Assembly: GCA_902771785.1 (NCBI GenBank)
Contig: CACXYH010000032.1
Coordinates: 1 to 38,060, forward strand
Source: an uncultured Prevotellaceae bacterium
GTDB taxonomy: Bacteria > Bacteroidota > Bacteroidia > Bacteroidales > Bacteroidaceae
Direction of reading: 5' to 3'
DNA length: 38,060 nt
Below, in pieces: positions 1-7,896 of this stretch (position 1 is the stretch's first letter; each line of letters opens with the position of its first letter). A program made the position numbers and the translations under genes. Below the pieces are notes generated by a model. It searched no databases. It saw nothing but the letters and a program-made list of their open reading frames with translations, and was not told where the DNA came from.

Positions 1-62
1 ATAGAGAGAAATTCATGAATCTTCAATTGATAAACATTATAGGTAGTCATTTGTCCCGATGA

Positions 63-266
63 AAAAACTGTGCTGAGCATTCCCATAGCCGTGGGGACAT
101 GCACCTGGGGTATAGCAGCCGTCATACCCAAGCCGTCAAGGAATTGTTTGACGGTGTGGTGGTTTTGCCCTTTATTGATATCGATTTCGAGAACGAGCGC
201 GACCAGCAGCAGGCGATGGAGAACATGAACAACATGTCAATCTCTGGTGCTTCGGCAAAGAGTTAA
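63..266 (+). pseudogene. C-terminal gene remnant fused to REP-like DNA
   Basis: An open frame runs from just after a stop at 60-62 to the TAA at 264-266. Its first part (to about 132) is a translation of the REP-like repeat. The last 44 codons read like genuine protein, with hydrophobic VVVLPFIDIDF followed by an acidic and glutamine-rich tail ending in SGASAKS. The only in-frame ATG before this part is at 99 and lies inside the repeat. I read it as the tail of a gene whose 5' part was lost or displaced when the repeat inserted. I do not recognise the family. It could also be a short non-coding frame. Confidence 0.3.
85..132. repeat. REP-like repeat, copy 1 (half element)
   Basis: This 48 bp stretch matches 1559-1605 with two substitutions and one single-base gap. 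The two copies flank the ATPase gene as direct repeats about 1.47 kb apart. Copy 1 carries only the left half of the palindrome; its sequence diverges from copy 2 after CCCAAG. The GGGGACAtGCACC core resembles REP sequences mobilised by RAYT-type transposases. That identity is an inference, since no transposase is present. Confidence 0.6.
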
Positions 267-350
267 TTATGATTAATTATCGGATACCTTCCTTGCATAT
301 TTGCAGATATATTTGTTATTTTGCATTTCATAAAATATGAAACGTAAAAT

Positions 351-1484
351 ATGAAATTAGAAAACCCTTTTCCTGAGTATGGCTATTTTGGTCCGGAATA
401 CTTCTGCGACAGAGAGCAGGAGACGGAAGAACTAATTAGTGCGCTTGTCAACGGCAGCAATGTGACGCTAATGGCTCCCCGGCGCATCGGTAAGACTGGA
501 CTGATAAGCCATGCCTTTGAACGGATGAAAGCAAGGGACAAAAATGTGCATTGCTTCTATGTGGACATCTTCTCGACAAAGACCTTCAACCAGATGGTAC
601 AGTTCATAGCCAATGCCGTCATCGGGAAACTCGATTCCCCCTCACAGTCGGTCATGAGGAAACTCAATGGTTTCGTGTCTGCCCTACGGCCAACGATGAG
701 TCAGGATCCTATTACAGGCATGCCTACTTTCAGTGTGTCTGTAACTTCCGAAAGAGCCCGCGACACACTCCAGCAGGTGTTCGAATATATGAAAGAGTCG
801 GGACGGCAATGCTATCTGGCTATTGATGAGTTTCAGCAGGTGAGCCACTATGCCGAGATAGGTGCTGACGCATTCATACGCTCAATCATACAGTTTGTTC
901 CCAACGTACATATCATCTTCTCGGGTAGCCAACAACACCTATTGGCCGACATGTTCATGTCGCCAGAGCACCCGTTCTTCAACAGTTCACAAATCATGAC
1001 GATAGGCACCATAGATGCTAATGTCTATAGAGCATTTGCCAACAGCTTTTTTGCGCAGCAGAAGCGAGAAATGTCTGAGGAAGCCTTCATCTACTTGTAT
1101 GATATGGTTGACGGTCAGACGTGGTATGTACAAAAAATCCTCAACCGTCTTTATCGTACACCAAAGGGTAAGCTTGACCAGGAAGATATATTCAGGGCAA
1201 CAGACAAGATTCTGCATGAACAGGAGATAAACTACCAGTCCAACTACAATCTGCTGACCGACAACCAGGCTCAGTTGCTGACTGCCATCGCCTGCGAGGG
1301 TAAGGTCAACGCCCCCACGTCGCTCGACTTCATCCTCCGTCACCAACTCCCTGCTCCCAGTAGTATCAAAATGGCATTGAAGTCGCTCCAAGACAAAGAG
1401 TTTCTGTTCTACGATACCAAACAGGGCTACATAGTTTACGACAGGTTCTTTGGCATGTGGCTTAAGAGGCTGGCTGGTCTGTAG
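351..1484 (+). CDS. AAA-type P-loop ATPase (archaeal ATPase_2-like), 377 aa
   Basis: A soluble ATP-binding protein. The Walker A motif APRRIGKTGL lies near residues 42-51 and a Walker B-like segment CYLAIDEFQQV near 154-164. A likely sensor-1 strand, VHIIFSGSQ, follows near 186-194. The C-terminal third (about 290-377) looks like a winged-helix domain ending in an aromatic, basic tail. This layout matches the ATPase_2 family, common in Bacteroidales and archaea. Cellular roles are mostly unknown and no partner gene stands next to it. The ATG at 351 is preceded by a duplicated AAAATATGAAA motif; the earlier ATG at 337 is out of frame. The gene is flanked by REP-like copies and is visibly AT-richer than the genes downstream, so it may be an acquired insertion. 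Confidence 0.8.
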   Translation: MKLENPFPEYGYFGPEYFCDREQETEELISALVNGSNVTLMAPRRIGKTGLISHAFERMKARDKNVHCFYVDIFSTKTFNQMVQFIANAVIGKLDSPSQSVMRKLNGFVSALRPTMSQDPITGMPTFSVSVTSERARDTLQQVFEYMKESGRQCYLAIDEFQQVSHYAEIGADAFIRSIIQFVPNVHIIFSGSQQHLLADMFMSPEHPFFNSSQIMTIGTIDANVYRAFANSFFAQQKREMSEEAFIYLYDMVDGQTWYVQKILNRLYRTPKGKLDQEDIFRATDKILHEQEINYQSNYNLLTDNQAQLLTAIACEGKVNAPTSLDFILRHQLPAPSSIKMALKSLQDKEFLFYDTKQGYIVYDRFFGMWLKRLAGL

Positions 1485-1514
1485 GATAAATTGTAAATTA
1501 TCAAAATTAGCAAG

Positions 1515-1562
1515 ATGATACTTGTAGTAGATGACGATAAAAATATCCGGCTCTCGAAATAG
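1515..1562 (+). pseudogene. Truncated response regulator, N-terminal 15 codons
   Basis: The frame ATG..TAG encodes MILVVDDDKNIRLSK. This is the first beta strand and the acidic pocket (DDD) of a receiver domain. Translation stops in the TAG that begins the REP-like element at 1560. No continuation of the receiver domain is visible in any frame after the element. The likely reading is a two-component regulator gene cut by insertion or deletion at this point. The short length limits confidence, but the motif is specific. Confidence 0.55.
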
Positions 1563-1625
1563 CCGTGGGGACAGGCACCTGGGTATAGCAGCCGTCAGAC
1601 CCAAGTACTTGTCCCTGCGACTACG
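1559..1625. repeat. REP-like palindromic element, copy 2 (complete hairpin)
   Basis: The left arm starting TAGCCGTGGGGACAGG (1560) can pair with the right arm CTTGTCCCTGCGACTA (up to about 1622). Of 17 aligned positions, 15 pair, three of them as G-U. On the minus strand a GTAG tetranucleotide stands at the foot of the stem, as in REP elements associated with RAYT transposases. The first 47 bp are a near copy of 85-132. A second small hairpin (GTCGGC/GCCGAC, 1633-1651) follows directly. Confidence 0.55.
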
Positions 1626-1758
1626 GGCAGTTGTCGGCCTTAAGTGCCGACGCTGTCTTTCCCCTGTTTAAGAACATTTAACGCCCAGTGGTGCAAGATT
1701 TTCTGTTTTCGGTGTTTATCGGATAGAAACATTAACAACAGAATAGAGAATAATTGAA

Positions 1759-2612
1759 ATGAGAACAATGAAAATCTGGAGATTCGCTCTTGGCCTTTGG
1801 CAATCGGTGCCTTTGTGATGCTTGCTGCCTTCTCCCTCGCTTCTTGCAGCAGCGACGATGACGACAAAGACATTACCAAGGAAATTATCATGAATGTTTC
1901 AGCAGAGCCAGGCGTGATGTACAATCTCTTCGACAGTATGGGAGAGCATCCCATTGAGTGCATGCGGGTGATGACAGAGGATGAGCCGGGCCGATGGCAG
2001 AACCTGTACTTCAGCGAAGTTAAGGGTTTTACTTACGAAAGAGGTCATGAATACGTGCTGCGCGTGAAGCGGACTATTCTGGCCAATCCTCCCCAGGATG
2101 CTAGCAACCGTACATACGAGCTTGTGCGCATCCTCGCCGACAAGAAAGTGGAGGAGGTGGTAGAGCCTGTGGAGAAAGAAGTAAGGAGTGAAGCCGACAT
2201 CGAGTATGAGCAGCAGTGCCCGGTAGAGAAGTATGCCATAGCCAAAGGAGGTGAATATCTGGTAGATGCCGATGGCAAGGTGACATACACCGATGGCACG
2301 CCTACACCCGAATTTGACAAGCATGCACAAATCTACTTGGAGAATATTCTCGATAAGAGCCATCCGCTATGGCAGGCAGGTGCCCGTTATCAGGCAACCT
2401 ACGCCTACGTCCTTTCACCGCTTACAGATGAGATACGCTTTGTGCCGGGCGGTCATTCTAGCTTCCTCTTCAAGAACATACTGACCGAGAGCGAGATGGC
2501 CCACGTCCAGCAATCGATGCCGCAGGGCGAAACGCTGCGCTATGCCCTCATCCTCTGCAATGTCTATAAACGCGCAATACAAAAAGTGGAGTTCACAATC
2601 AAAAAGAAATGA
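1759..2612 (+). CDS. DUF4377-type lipoprotein with apparent frameshift in signal peptide
   Basis: The mature part is open from 1797 to 2612. It begins with a lipobox LASC (Cys codon at 1845-1847) followed by SSDDDDKD, an acidic signal typical of surface-exported Bacteroidetes lipoproteins. Residues about 45-95 contain the DUF4377 pattern: weak CMRV, then W..LYFSEVKGFTYERGHEYVLRVKR, NPPQDAS and YELVRIL. The second half has no family I recognise. No in-frame ATG precedes 1797. A normal positively charged signal-peptide start (ATG 1759, with AGA, AAA and AGA codons) lies in another frame and would join this one if a single T were added near 1795-1798 (GGCCTTTGGC to GGCCTTTTGGC). Either the gene carries a one-base deletion, a TTG start at 1797 is used, or the base is a sequencing error. 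Confidence 0.65.
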
Positions 2613-2678
2613 AAGTACTTTTGGAGCGCGGAAGGAAGATTAAGGGCAAAAAAGTAAGCGTTTTTCGTTTTTTTTGAG

Positions 2679-2686
2679 TATTTTTG
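2679..2686 (+). promoter_or_regulatory. -7 promoter box of first O-acetylation unit
   Basis: TATTTTTG matches the Bacteroidetes -7 consensus TAnnTTTG and is followed by CAGCCG. It stands 22 bp before the ATG at 2709. No clear TTTG lies at the usual -33 position. The surrounding ~24 bp is nearly identical to the promoter at 6471-6494. Confidence 0.6.
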
Positions 2687-2708
2687 CAGCCGTTTATCGA
2701 CGATACGA

Positions 2709-3494
2709 ATGAAAAAGAAAAATCTGTATCTGATACTCATGCTGCTGTTGGCCGCGCTGCAGGTGCAGGGCGAGCCGCTGCATGTGGTCATATTAGGCGA
2801 CTCGAACACATGGCTGGGCGGCGACGACTGCTCGAAGCCGGAAGGCTGGAACACGTGGTTTAAGGAGGCCTTCGGGCCTGCCTCGTGCCGTAGCTACGCA
2901 CGCAGCGGCGCCACCTGGACGAATACCCCGACGACGAAGCGCAACCTGACGGAGAACATCGGCGTGCTGGGCAACGACAACGTGGTGTACAACCAGATAG
3001 AGCGGCTGAAACAGGCCTGCAAGGAGGGCCTGCAGCCGGTGCCCGGCCTGATTATAGTTGCTGCCGGAACGAACGACGCGTGGTTTGCCGACAAGCGCCC
3101 TCAGGCGTTTTCGCGTTCGGTAGACGAGGCTTTCAGCCAGCAGGACGGGCTGCTGACGGGCGAACTGCCCAGCCACGAGCTGACGCTGGCCCGCTCGGTG
3201 CGCTACGGCTGCGAGCTGCTGATGGAGGCGTTTCCCCAGGCACAGATTGTGCTGCTGACGCCCCTGCAGTCGACGGCTGCTCCTGCTCTGCTCATCACGA
3301 AGGTGGGCGACGTCATCGAGGAGTGTGCCCATCGGATGGCGCTGGGCGTGGTTCGCATGGATCGCGAGGGCTGCGTCTATGCGGCTCGCGAGCGGGTGAA
3401 GAAGACGTATACTAAGGATGGCACCCACACCAACGAGGCCGGCGCGCGCCGCAACGGCTATCTGGTGGCCAGAAAGCTGAAGATGATGCGCTGA
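2709..3494 (+). CDS. SGNH/GDSL-family hydrolase, secreted, 261 aa
   Basis: A small exported esterase or acetyltransferase-like protein. A signal peptide covers about residues 1-21 (KKKN, then a Leu-rich core ending before GEP). Block I is VVILGDSNTW with the candidate nucleophile Ser32. The oxyanion block IIVAAGTNDAWF is in the middle. Block V is DGTHTN, supplying Asp237 and His240. All SGNH catalytic blocks are therefore intact. The stop is followed after two bases by the MBOAT gene, so the two are co-transcribed. By context it either adds or removes O-acetyl groups on an envelope polymer in the periplasm. The substrate cannot be read from the sequence. Confidence 0.85.
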   Translation: MKKKNLYLILMLLLAALQVQGEPLHVVILGDSNTWLGGDDCSKPEGWNTWFKEAFGPASCRSYARSGATWTNTPTTKRNLTENIGVLGNDNVVYNQIERLKQACKEGLQPVPGLIIVAAGTNDAWFADKRPQAFSRSVDEAFSQQDGLLTGELPSHELTLARSVRYGCELLMEAFPQAQIVLLTPLQSTAAPALLITKVGDVIEECAHRMALGVVRMDREGCVYAARERVKKTYTKDGTHTNEAGARRNGYLVARKLKMMR

Positions 3495-3496
3495 GT

Positions 3497-4948
3497 ATGG
3501 TGTTCTCTGATTTGTTTTTCCTCTTTACGTTCCTGCCCGCCTTTGCGTTGTGCTATGTGCTGGGAGTGCAGATAGACCGCCGATGGGCACCGGCCGAGGG
3601 CGGAGACAGCCGGCTGCAGGCGAGAAACCTGGTGCTGGTGGCGTTTTCGCTGCTGTTCTATGCCTGGGGCGAACCGGTCTACGTGTTTCTGATGCTGCTG
3701 TGCGTGCTGCTGAACTATCTGGCGGGCCGGGGCATCGGGGCGCTGGAGGGCAAAGCCCGCAAATGGGCACTCGTAGGCGGACTGGCGGGCAACCTGCTGA
3801 TATTGGGCACGTTCAAGTATCTGGGCTTCTTCGTCGAGACGCTGGCGGGGCTGGGCATCAGCATCGGCGCTCCTACCATTGCACTACCCATCGGCATCAG
3901 CTTCTACACGTTTCAGAGCATCTCTTATCTTGTTGACGTCTATCGTGGCGAGTCGCCCGTGCAGCGGCGTTTCATGAATCTGCTGCTCTACATCTCGATG
4001 TTTCCCCAGCTCATTGCCGGCCCTATCGTGCGCTATGGCACGGTGGCTCACGAGATTACCGGCCGCCACGTGTCGGCCGAAGACCTGGCCGACGGCATCT
4101 TCCGCTTCCTCAGAGGTCTGGGCAAGAAGGTGATTCTGGCCAACCAGCTGAGCGAAATATCCGACCAGTTTCTTGCCGGCGGGCTCAGCGACCTATCGAC
4201 TACGGGCGCCTGGATGGGCGTGCTGGCCTTCACGTTGCAGATATATTTCGACTTCTCGGGCTACTCTGACATGGCCATCGGACTGGGCCGCTGCCTGGGA
4301 TTTCACTTCAACGAGAACTTCGACCATCCTTACTGCTGCCGCTCGATTACTGAGTTCTGGCGCCGCTGGCACATGTCGCTGGGCAGCTTCTTCCGCGACT
4401 ACGTCTATATTCCCATGGGCGGCAACCGTCGTCATCAGGCGGTGAACATTCTTGTGGTGTGGTTTCTCACGGGCATGTGGCATGGCGCTTCGTGGAACTT
4501 CATCATCTGGGGCGTGTATTTCGGACTGATCGTGATGCTCGAGAAGCACACGCTGCTGCGTGTTGCCGACCGCATTCCGCCCGCGCTGCTCCATGCCTAC
4601 AGCCTGCTGCTGGTGGTAGTGGGGTGGGGCATCTTCTATTTCGACGACTTCGACCGCATGCTTGTGTTCTTCCGCTCGTTGGCTGGAATGGGGCCGCGCT
4701 TCAACGACTTCGTGTCGGTGAGCGCCCTCACCGACAACTTCTGGCTCTGGGTGATGGCGGTGGTGCTGTGCATGCCTGTGAGAAAGAAGGGCGGCGAGCT
4801 CATGGCCCGCCTTGTTGCAGCGAAGAAGGGTGCCGGCCAGACGGCTATGCTCGCCATTCGGGTGGCCCTGTCGCTGGCTTTGCTCGTGCTGAGCGTGGCC
4901 CTGCTGGTGGGAGCTACTAACAATGCTTTCATCTATACGAGATTCTGA
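3497..4948 (+). CDS. MBOAT O-acyltransferase (AlgI/PatA/DltB-like), 483 aa
   Basis: A polytopic inner-membrane protein that in this family passes acyl groups, usually acetyl, across the membrane for transfer to a polysaccharide. The family signatures are present: YFDFSGYSDMAIG, then EFWRRWHMSLGSFFRDYVYIPMGGN (His292) and TGMWHGASWNF with the likely active-site His329. The N-terminal third contains several hydrophobic helices and the LPIGISFYTFQS motif. Length and motif order fit AlgI and PatA. It starts two bases after the preceding SGNH gene. It is followed by a DHHW/AlgJ-like gene, the partner arrangement seen in alginate acetylation loci. The polymer modified here is unknown. Confidence 0.92.
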   Translation: MVFSDLFFLFTFLPAFALCYVLGVQIDRRWAPAEGGDSRLQARNLVLVAFSLLFYAWGEPVYVFLMLLCVLLNYLAGRGIGALEGKARKWALVGGLAGNLLILGTFKYLGFFVETLAGLGISIGAPTIALPIGISFYTFQSISYLVDVYRGESPVQRRFMNLLLYISMFPQLIAGPIVRYGTVAHEITGRHVSAEDLADGIFRFLRGLGKKVILANQLSEISDQFLAGGLSDLSTTGAWMGVLAFTLQIYFDFSGYSDMAIGLGRCLGFHFNENFDHPYCCRSITEFWRRWHMSLGSFFRDYVYIPMGGNRRHQAVNILVVWFLTGMWHGASWNFIIWGVYFGLIVMLEKHTLLRVADRIPPALLHAYSLLLVVVGWGIFYFDDFDRMLVFFRSLAGMGPRFNDFVSVSALTDNFWLWVMAVVLCMPVRKKGGELMARLVAAKKGAGQTAMLAIRVALSLALLVLSVALLVGATNNAFIYTRF

Positions 4949-4988
4949 GAGAGATAAGAGAGAGATAATAGATAAGAGATAAGAGATA
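4949..4988 (+). repeat. Purine-rich AGAGATAA/GATAAGA repeat before the DHHW gene
   Basis: The whole 40 bp gap between the MBOAT stop and the next gene is built of imperfect GAGATAA-type units. Such simple repeats can vary in length. Being purine-rich, it may also help ribosome binding for the TTG start that follows; this is inference. Confidence 0.5.
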
Positions 4989-4989
4989 T

Positions 4990-6435
4990 TTGGGGTTGAG
5001 ACACGACAGACTATATATTGCGATTGTGGCACTGGCAGCAGTTGGGCTGGCGGTGGTGTTCAATATGTTTCCGCGCAGCACATTCTCAGAACTGGAGAAG
5101 CGCGAGCTGAAGAAGTTTCCCGACTTCTCGTGGGCGAAGGTGGCCGACGGCTCGTTTACCCGCGACGTGTCGGCGTGGTTCAGCGACAGCGAGCCTTATC
5201 GCGACCGCTTCATGGAGCTCAGCATGCTGCTGAAGGACTGGATGCGCGTGACGACATCAGACGAGAACGTCAGCTTCCACGCTCCGACCGCCAACCCGCA
5301 GGAAACGATAGGCACCGACAGTTGCCAGAACGCGCGCGGCAAGGCCGACGCATTGCCCTATGACGGAACGGCCAAGATAGCCAATGCGGGCATCATCATC
5401 ATGGGCACTGGTCCCAACGTGCGGGCCCTGATGACCTTTAGCGGGTCGGCCAGCGCGGGCAGTGGCTATGCCGAGGCTGCCAACCTCTACTATCAGGCGT
5501 TCGATGGGCGTGTGCAGGTGTACTGCATGGTCATCCCTACGGCCATCGAGTACTATTGTCCGGAGAAAGTGCGCAGTCGCACGCGCTCGGCACGCGCCAC
5601 CATCGACAACGTGCATGCTCGTCTGCTGCCTGGGGTGAAGCCTGTGGAGATTCGCAGCGTGCTGGGCGAGCATGTTGATGAGGACATCTACCTGCGCACC
5701 GACCACCACTGGGCTCCGCTCGGCGCCTACTATGCTGCACAGACGTTTGCTCAGGTGGCTGGAGTGCCTTTCCGCGACCTCTCGAGCTACGATCGCCACG
5801 TGGTGCATCGCTTCGTGGGGAGCATGTATGGCTACTCGCAGGACATCGCCGTGAAGAATGCGCCAGAGGACTTCGTCTACTTTACGCCGCGCGGCATCGA
5901 CTATAGCACTACCTACACCAACTACACGATAGACGAGGATTACCACGTCACCGGCGAGTCGGAGCCGCAAAAAGGGCCTTTCTTCTATAAATACGGCGAT
6001 GGCAGCGGCGGCGCCTACTGCACCTTCATGGGTGCCGACACCCGCATTACGCGCGTGACGACTGGAACGAAGAACGGCAGGCGAGTGCTCATTCTGAAGG
6101 ACAGCTTCGGCAATGCCATTCCCGGCTACCTGTTCTTCTCGTTCGAAGAGGTGCACGTCGTTGACTATCGCTACTTCACGAAGAACATGAAGGCCTACGT
6201 TGCCGACAACCACATCACCGACATTCTCTTTGCCAACAACATCTTCTCGGCCTGCTCATCGCACATCTGCCGCAGCTATGCCCGCTTCCTCACGCAGAAA
6301 GACGGCATCGTTGCTCCCGCCGTAGCCGAGCCGGCCGACAGTATTGCCCCTGCGGCAGCTGCTGCCGAACAGCCGAAAACGACGGCCGAAGTGCCTGCCG
6401 AGCAACCCTCAGAAGCGGCCGACGGAGCGGAATAA
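4990..6435 (+). CDS. DHHW/AlgJ-like SGNH-fold protein, 481 aa
   Basis: A membrane-anchored periplasmic protein. After a short basic start (RHDR) a single transmembrane segment spans about residues 8-26, and the rest is periplasmic. The signature TDHHW is at residues 238-241 and a second SGNH-like block, LKDSFGN, has Asp371 and Ser372. These are the marks of AlgJ/AlgX/DHHW proteins, which work with MBOAT proteins in polysaccharide O-acetylation. The tail (about 440-481) is low-complexity Ala/Glu/Pro and probably unstructured. No ATG exists near the start. The frame offers TTG at 4990 or TTG at 4996, so the start is uncertain. It is co-transcribed with the MBOAT gene after a 41 bp purine-rich gap. 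Confidence 0.85.
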   Translation: MGLRHDRLYIAIVALAAVGLAVVFNMFPRSTFSELEKRELKKFPDFSWAKVADGSFTRDVSAWFSDSEPYRDRFMELSMLLKDWMRVTTSDENVSFHAPTANPQETIGTDSCQNARGKADALPYDGTAKIANAGIIIMGTGPNVRALMTFSGSASAGSGYAEAANLYYQAFDGRVQVYCMVIPTAIEYYCPEKVRSRTRSARATIDNVHARLLPGVKPVEIRSVLGEHVDEDIYLRTDHHWAPLGAYYAAQTFAQVAGVPFRDLSSYDRHVVHRFVGSMYGYSQDIAVKNAPEDFVYFTPRGIDYSTTYTNYTIDEDYHVTGESEPQKGPFFYKYGDGSGGAYCTFMGADTRITRVTTGTKNGRRVLILKDSFGNAIPGYLFFSFEEVHVVDYRYFTKNMKAYVADNHITDILFANNIFSACSSHICRSYARFLTQKDGIVAPAVAEPADSIAPAAAAAEQPKTTAEVPAEQPSEAADGAE

Positions 6436-6481
6436 AAGCAAAGAAATTGGTAGTTTATGCACGTATTCGGTATTTTTTGAG

Positions 6482-6489
6482 TAATTTTG
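6482..6489 (+). promoter_or_regulatory. -7 promoter box of second O-acetylation unit
   Basis: TAATTTTG fits TAnnTTTG and is followed by CAGCCG. It lies 15 bp before the ATG at 6505. The block 6471-6494 is almost the same as 2669-2692 upstream of the first unit. No convincing -33 TTTG is visible. Confidence 0.6.
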
Positions 6490-6504
6490 CAGCCGAATTC
6501 TCAA

Positions 6505-7878
6505 ATGGAGCATAGACAGAACATGAATTCTAATGCAAAAGTATTTGCACTCGTTGGTATGGTTGTGGCAGCATTGCTGGCCATGCATTTCCTGCCGGCA
6601 CTGAGCTTTGAGGGGATGGAGCTGCGGCCCGTCAACCTGCTGAGCGACGTGTTGCCTGAGGTAGAAGATGAGGCCGTAGTGGCAGATGTCGTGCCTGAAC
6701 CGCCCAAGCCTGCGAAGAAGCATTTCGTGCCCTATCATCCCAAGGGGGTGGTGCTCATCGAAGACTTTGCAGAAGGAAAGGCTGGCGGCATGGACCACAT
6801 CTACGAAAAGCTGTTGCATGCCGACCATCAGAGCTCTATACACATTGCTTATTTTGGCGACTCCTTTATCGAGGGCGACATCATGACCTGCGACTTGCGC
6901 GAGGACCTGCAAGCCAAGTATGGCGGTCAAGGCCCTGGATGGGTGGACTGTGGTGGCTCGCTGAGCGGATACAGGCCCACGGTGAAGACCAACTACTCAG
7001 GCATGCAGGAGTTCGTTGTCACCAAGAAGCCCTTCAACAGTTCGCTGCAGGCCATCAGCCAGCGCTACTATGTAGCCTCGGCTGGCGCACAGCTGAAGCT
7101 GACGGGCACGAACTATAAATCACATCTGGGCGAGTGGGGAAGGGCTACGCTCTTCTTCCGTTCACCAGCCACGCAGACCGTGAGCGTAGTGAAGAATGGC
7201 GGCGAGGCCGAGAGCATGGAGCGAGGCGGTTCGGCAGAGGTGCAGGCCATCGTTGCCAGCGGCAAGCTGAAGAGCGTGCAGTTCCGCTTTCCGAGTGCCA
7301 ACAGTCGTATGCAGCTCATGGGTGTAGCCCTTGACGGAGACTATGGCGTGTCGCTCGATAACTTCAGCATGCGCGGCTCGGCTGGTTTCACCATTGCCGA
7401 TATTCCTGCCACCACACTTCGAGAGATAGGAAAGTACAGACCCTACGACCTCATCATCGTGCAGTATGGCCTGAATGCCATCGGCGGCAACGGCAGCGTG
7501 GCGCAATGTGAAGCCTATACCAAGCGGCTGAAGAAAGCCGTCGAGCACCTTCGCGCTGCCTATCCTGAGTCGAGCATTCTCATTGCAAGCGTGTCGGACC
7601 GCGTGCAGCGTTCGTCGGGCGGACTGCAGCCCATGAAGGGCCTGCAGCGGTTGGCGGTGGCCCAGCGTAAGATGGCTGCCGAACTGGGCGTGGGCTTCAT
7701 CAGCATGGTCGACGTGATGGGCGGACCGGGCAGCATGAAAGAGTTTGTGGAGAAAGGCTGGGCAGCCAAGGACTATACCCACATGAGCTTTAAGGGTGGT
7801 AAGGTGGTGGCCGACCGCTTCTTCCAGTCAATCCTGGCTGGTGTGGAGAACTACAGGCGCGCCAACGCCACCGAGTAA
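6505..7878 (+). CDS. SGNH hydrolase-type protein, membrane-anchored, 457 aa
   Basis: An SGNH-fold protein tethered by an N-terminal hydrophobic segment (about residues 12-32) and directed to the periplasm. Block I is IAYFGDSFIEGD with the nucleophile Ser near residue 120. Block III is degenerate (VQYGLNAIGG, Asn kept). Block V, DYTHMS, gives the Asp and His near the C-terminus. The frame is open a little further upstream, but ATG 6505 is chosen because TTG 6487 overlaps the -7 box; ATG 6523 is another option. Eighteen bases separate it from the second MBOAT gene. By analogy with PatB and AlgX it would be the periplasmic acetyltransferase partner. An esterase role is the alternative. Confidence 0.82.
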   Translation: MEHRQNMNSNAKVFALVGMVVAALLAMHFLPALSFEGMELRPVNLLSDVLPEVEDEAVVADVVPEPPKPAKKHFVPYHPKGVVLIEDFAEGKAGGMDHIYEKLLHADHQSSIHIAYFGDSFIEGDIMTCDLREDLQAKYGGQGPGWVDCGGSLSGYRPTVKTNYSGMQEFVVTKKPFNSSLQAISQRYYVASAGAQLKLTGTNYKSHLGEWGRATLFFRSPATQTVSVVKNGGEAESMERGGSAEVQAIVASGKLKSVQFRFPSANSRMQLMGVALDGDYGVSLDNFSMRGSAGFTIADIPATTLREIGKYRPYDLIIVQYGLNAIGGNGSVAQCEAYTKRLKKAVEHLRAAYPESSILIASVSDRVQRSSGGLQPMKGLQRLAVAQRKMAAELGVGFISMVDVMGGPGSMKEFVEKGWAAKDYTHMSFKGGKVVADRFFQSILAGVENYRRANATE

Positions 7879-7896
7879 ACGATAAGATAAGGAAGC

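Noticed and set aside
15-62. Sixteen-codon ATG frame at the left edge
   Set aside because: Too short, no motif, and the surrounding DNA is remnant sequence.
299-315. Possible promoter TATATTTG before the ATPase gene
   Set aside because: Several overlapping AT-rich near-matches exist and none has a -33 element, so no single box can be supported.
5257-6213. 318-codon minus-strand frame opposite the DHHW gene
   Set aside because: Antisense shadow; the sense frame has the DHHW and DSFGN motifs.
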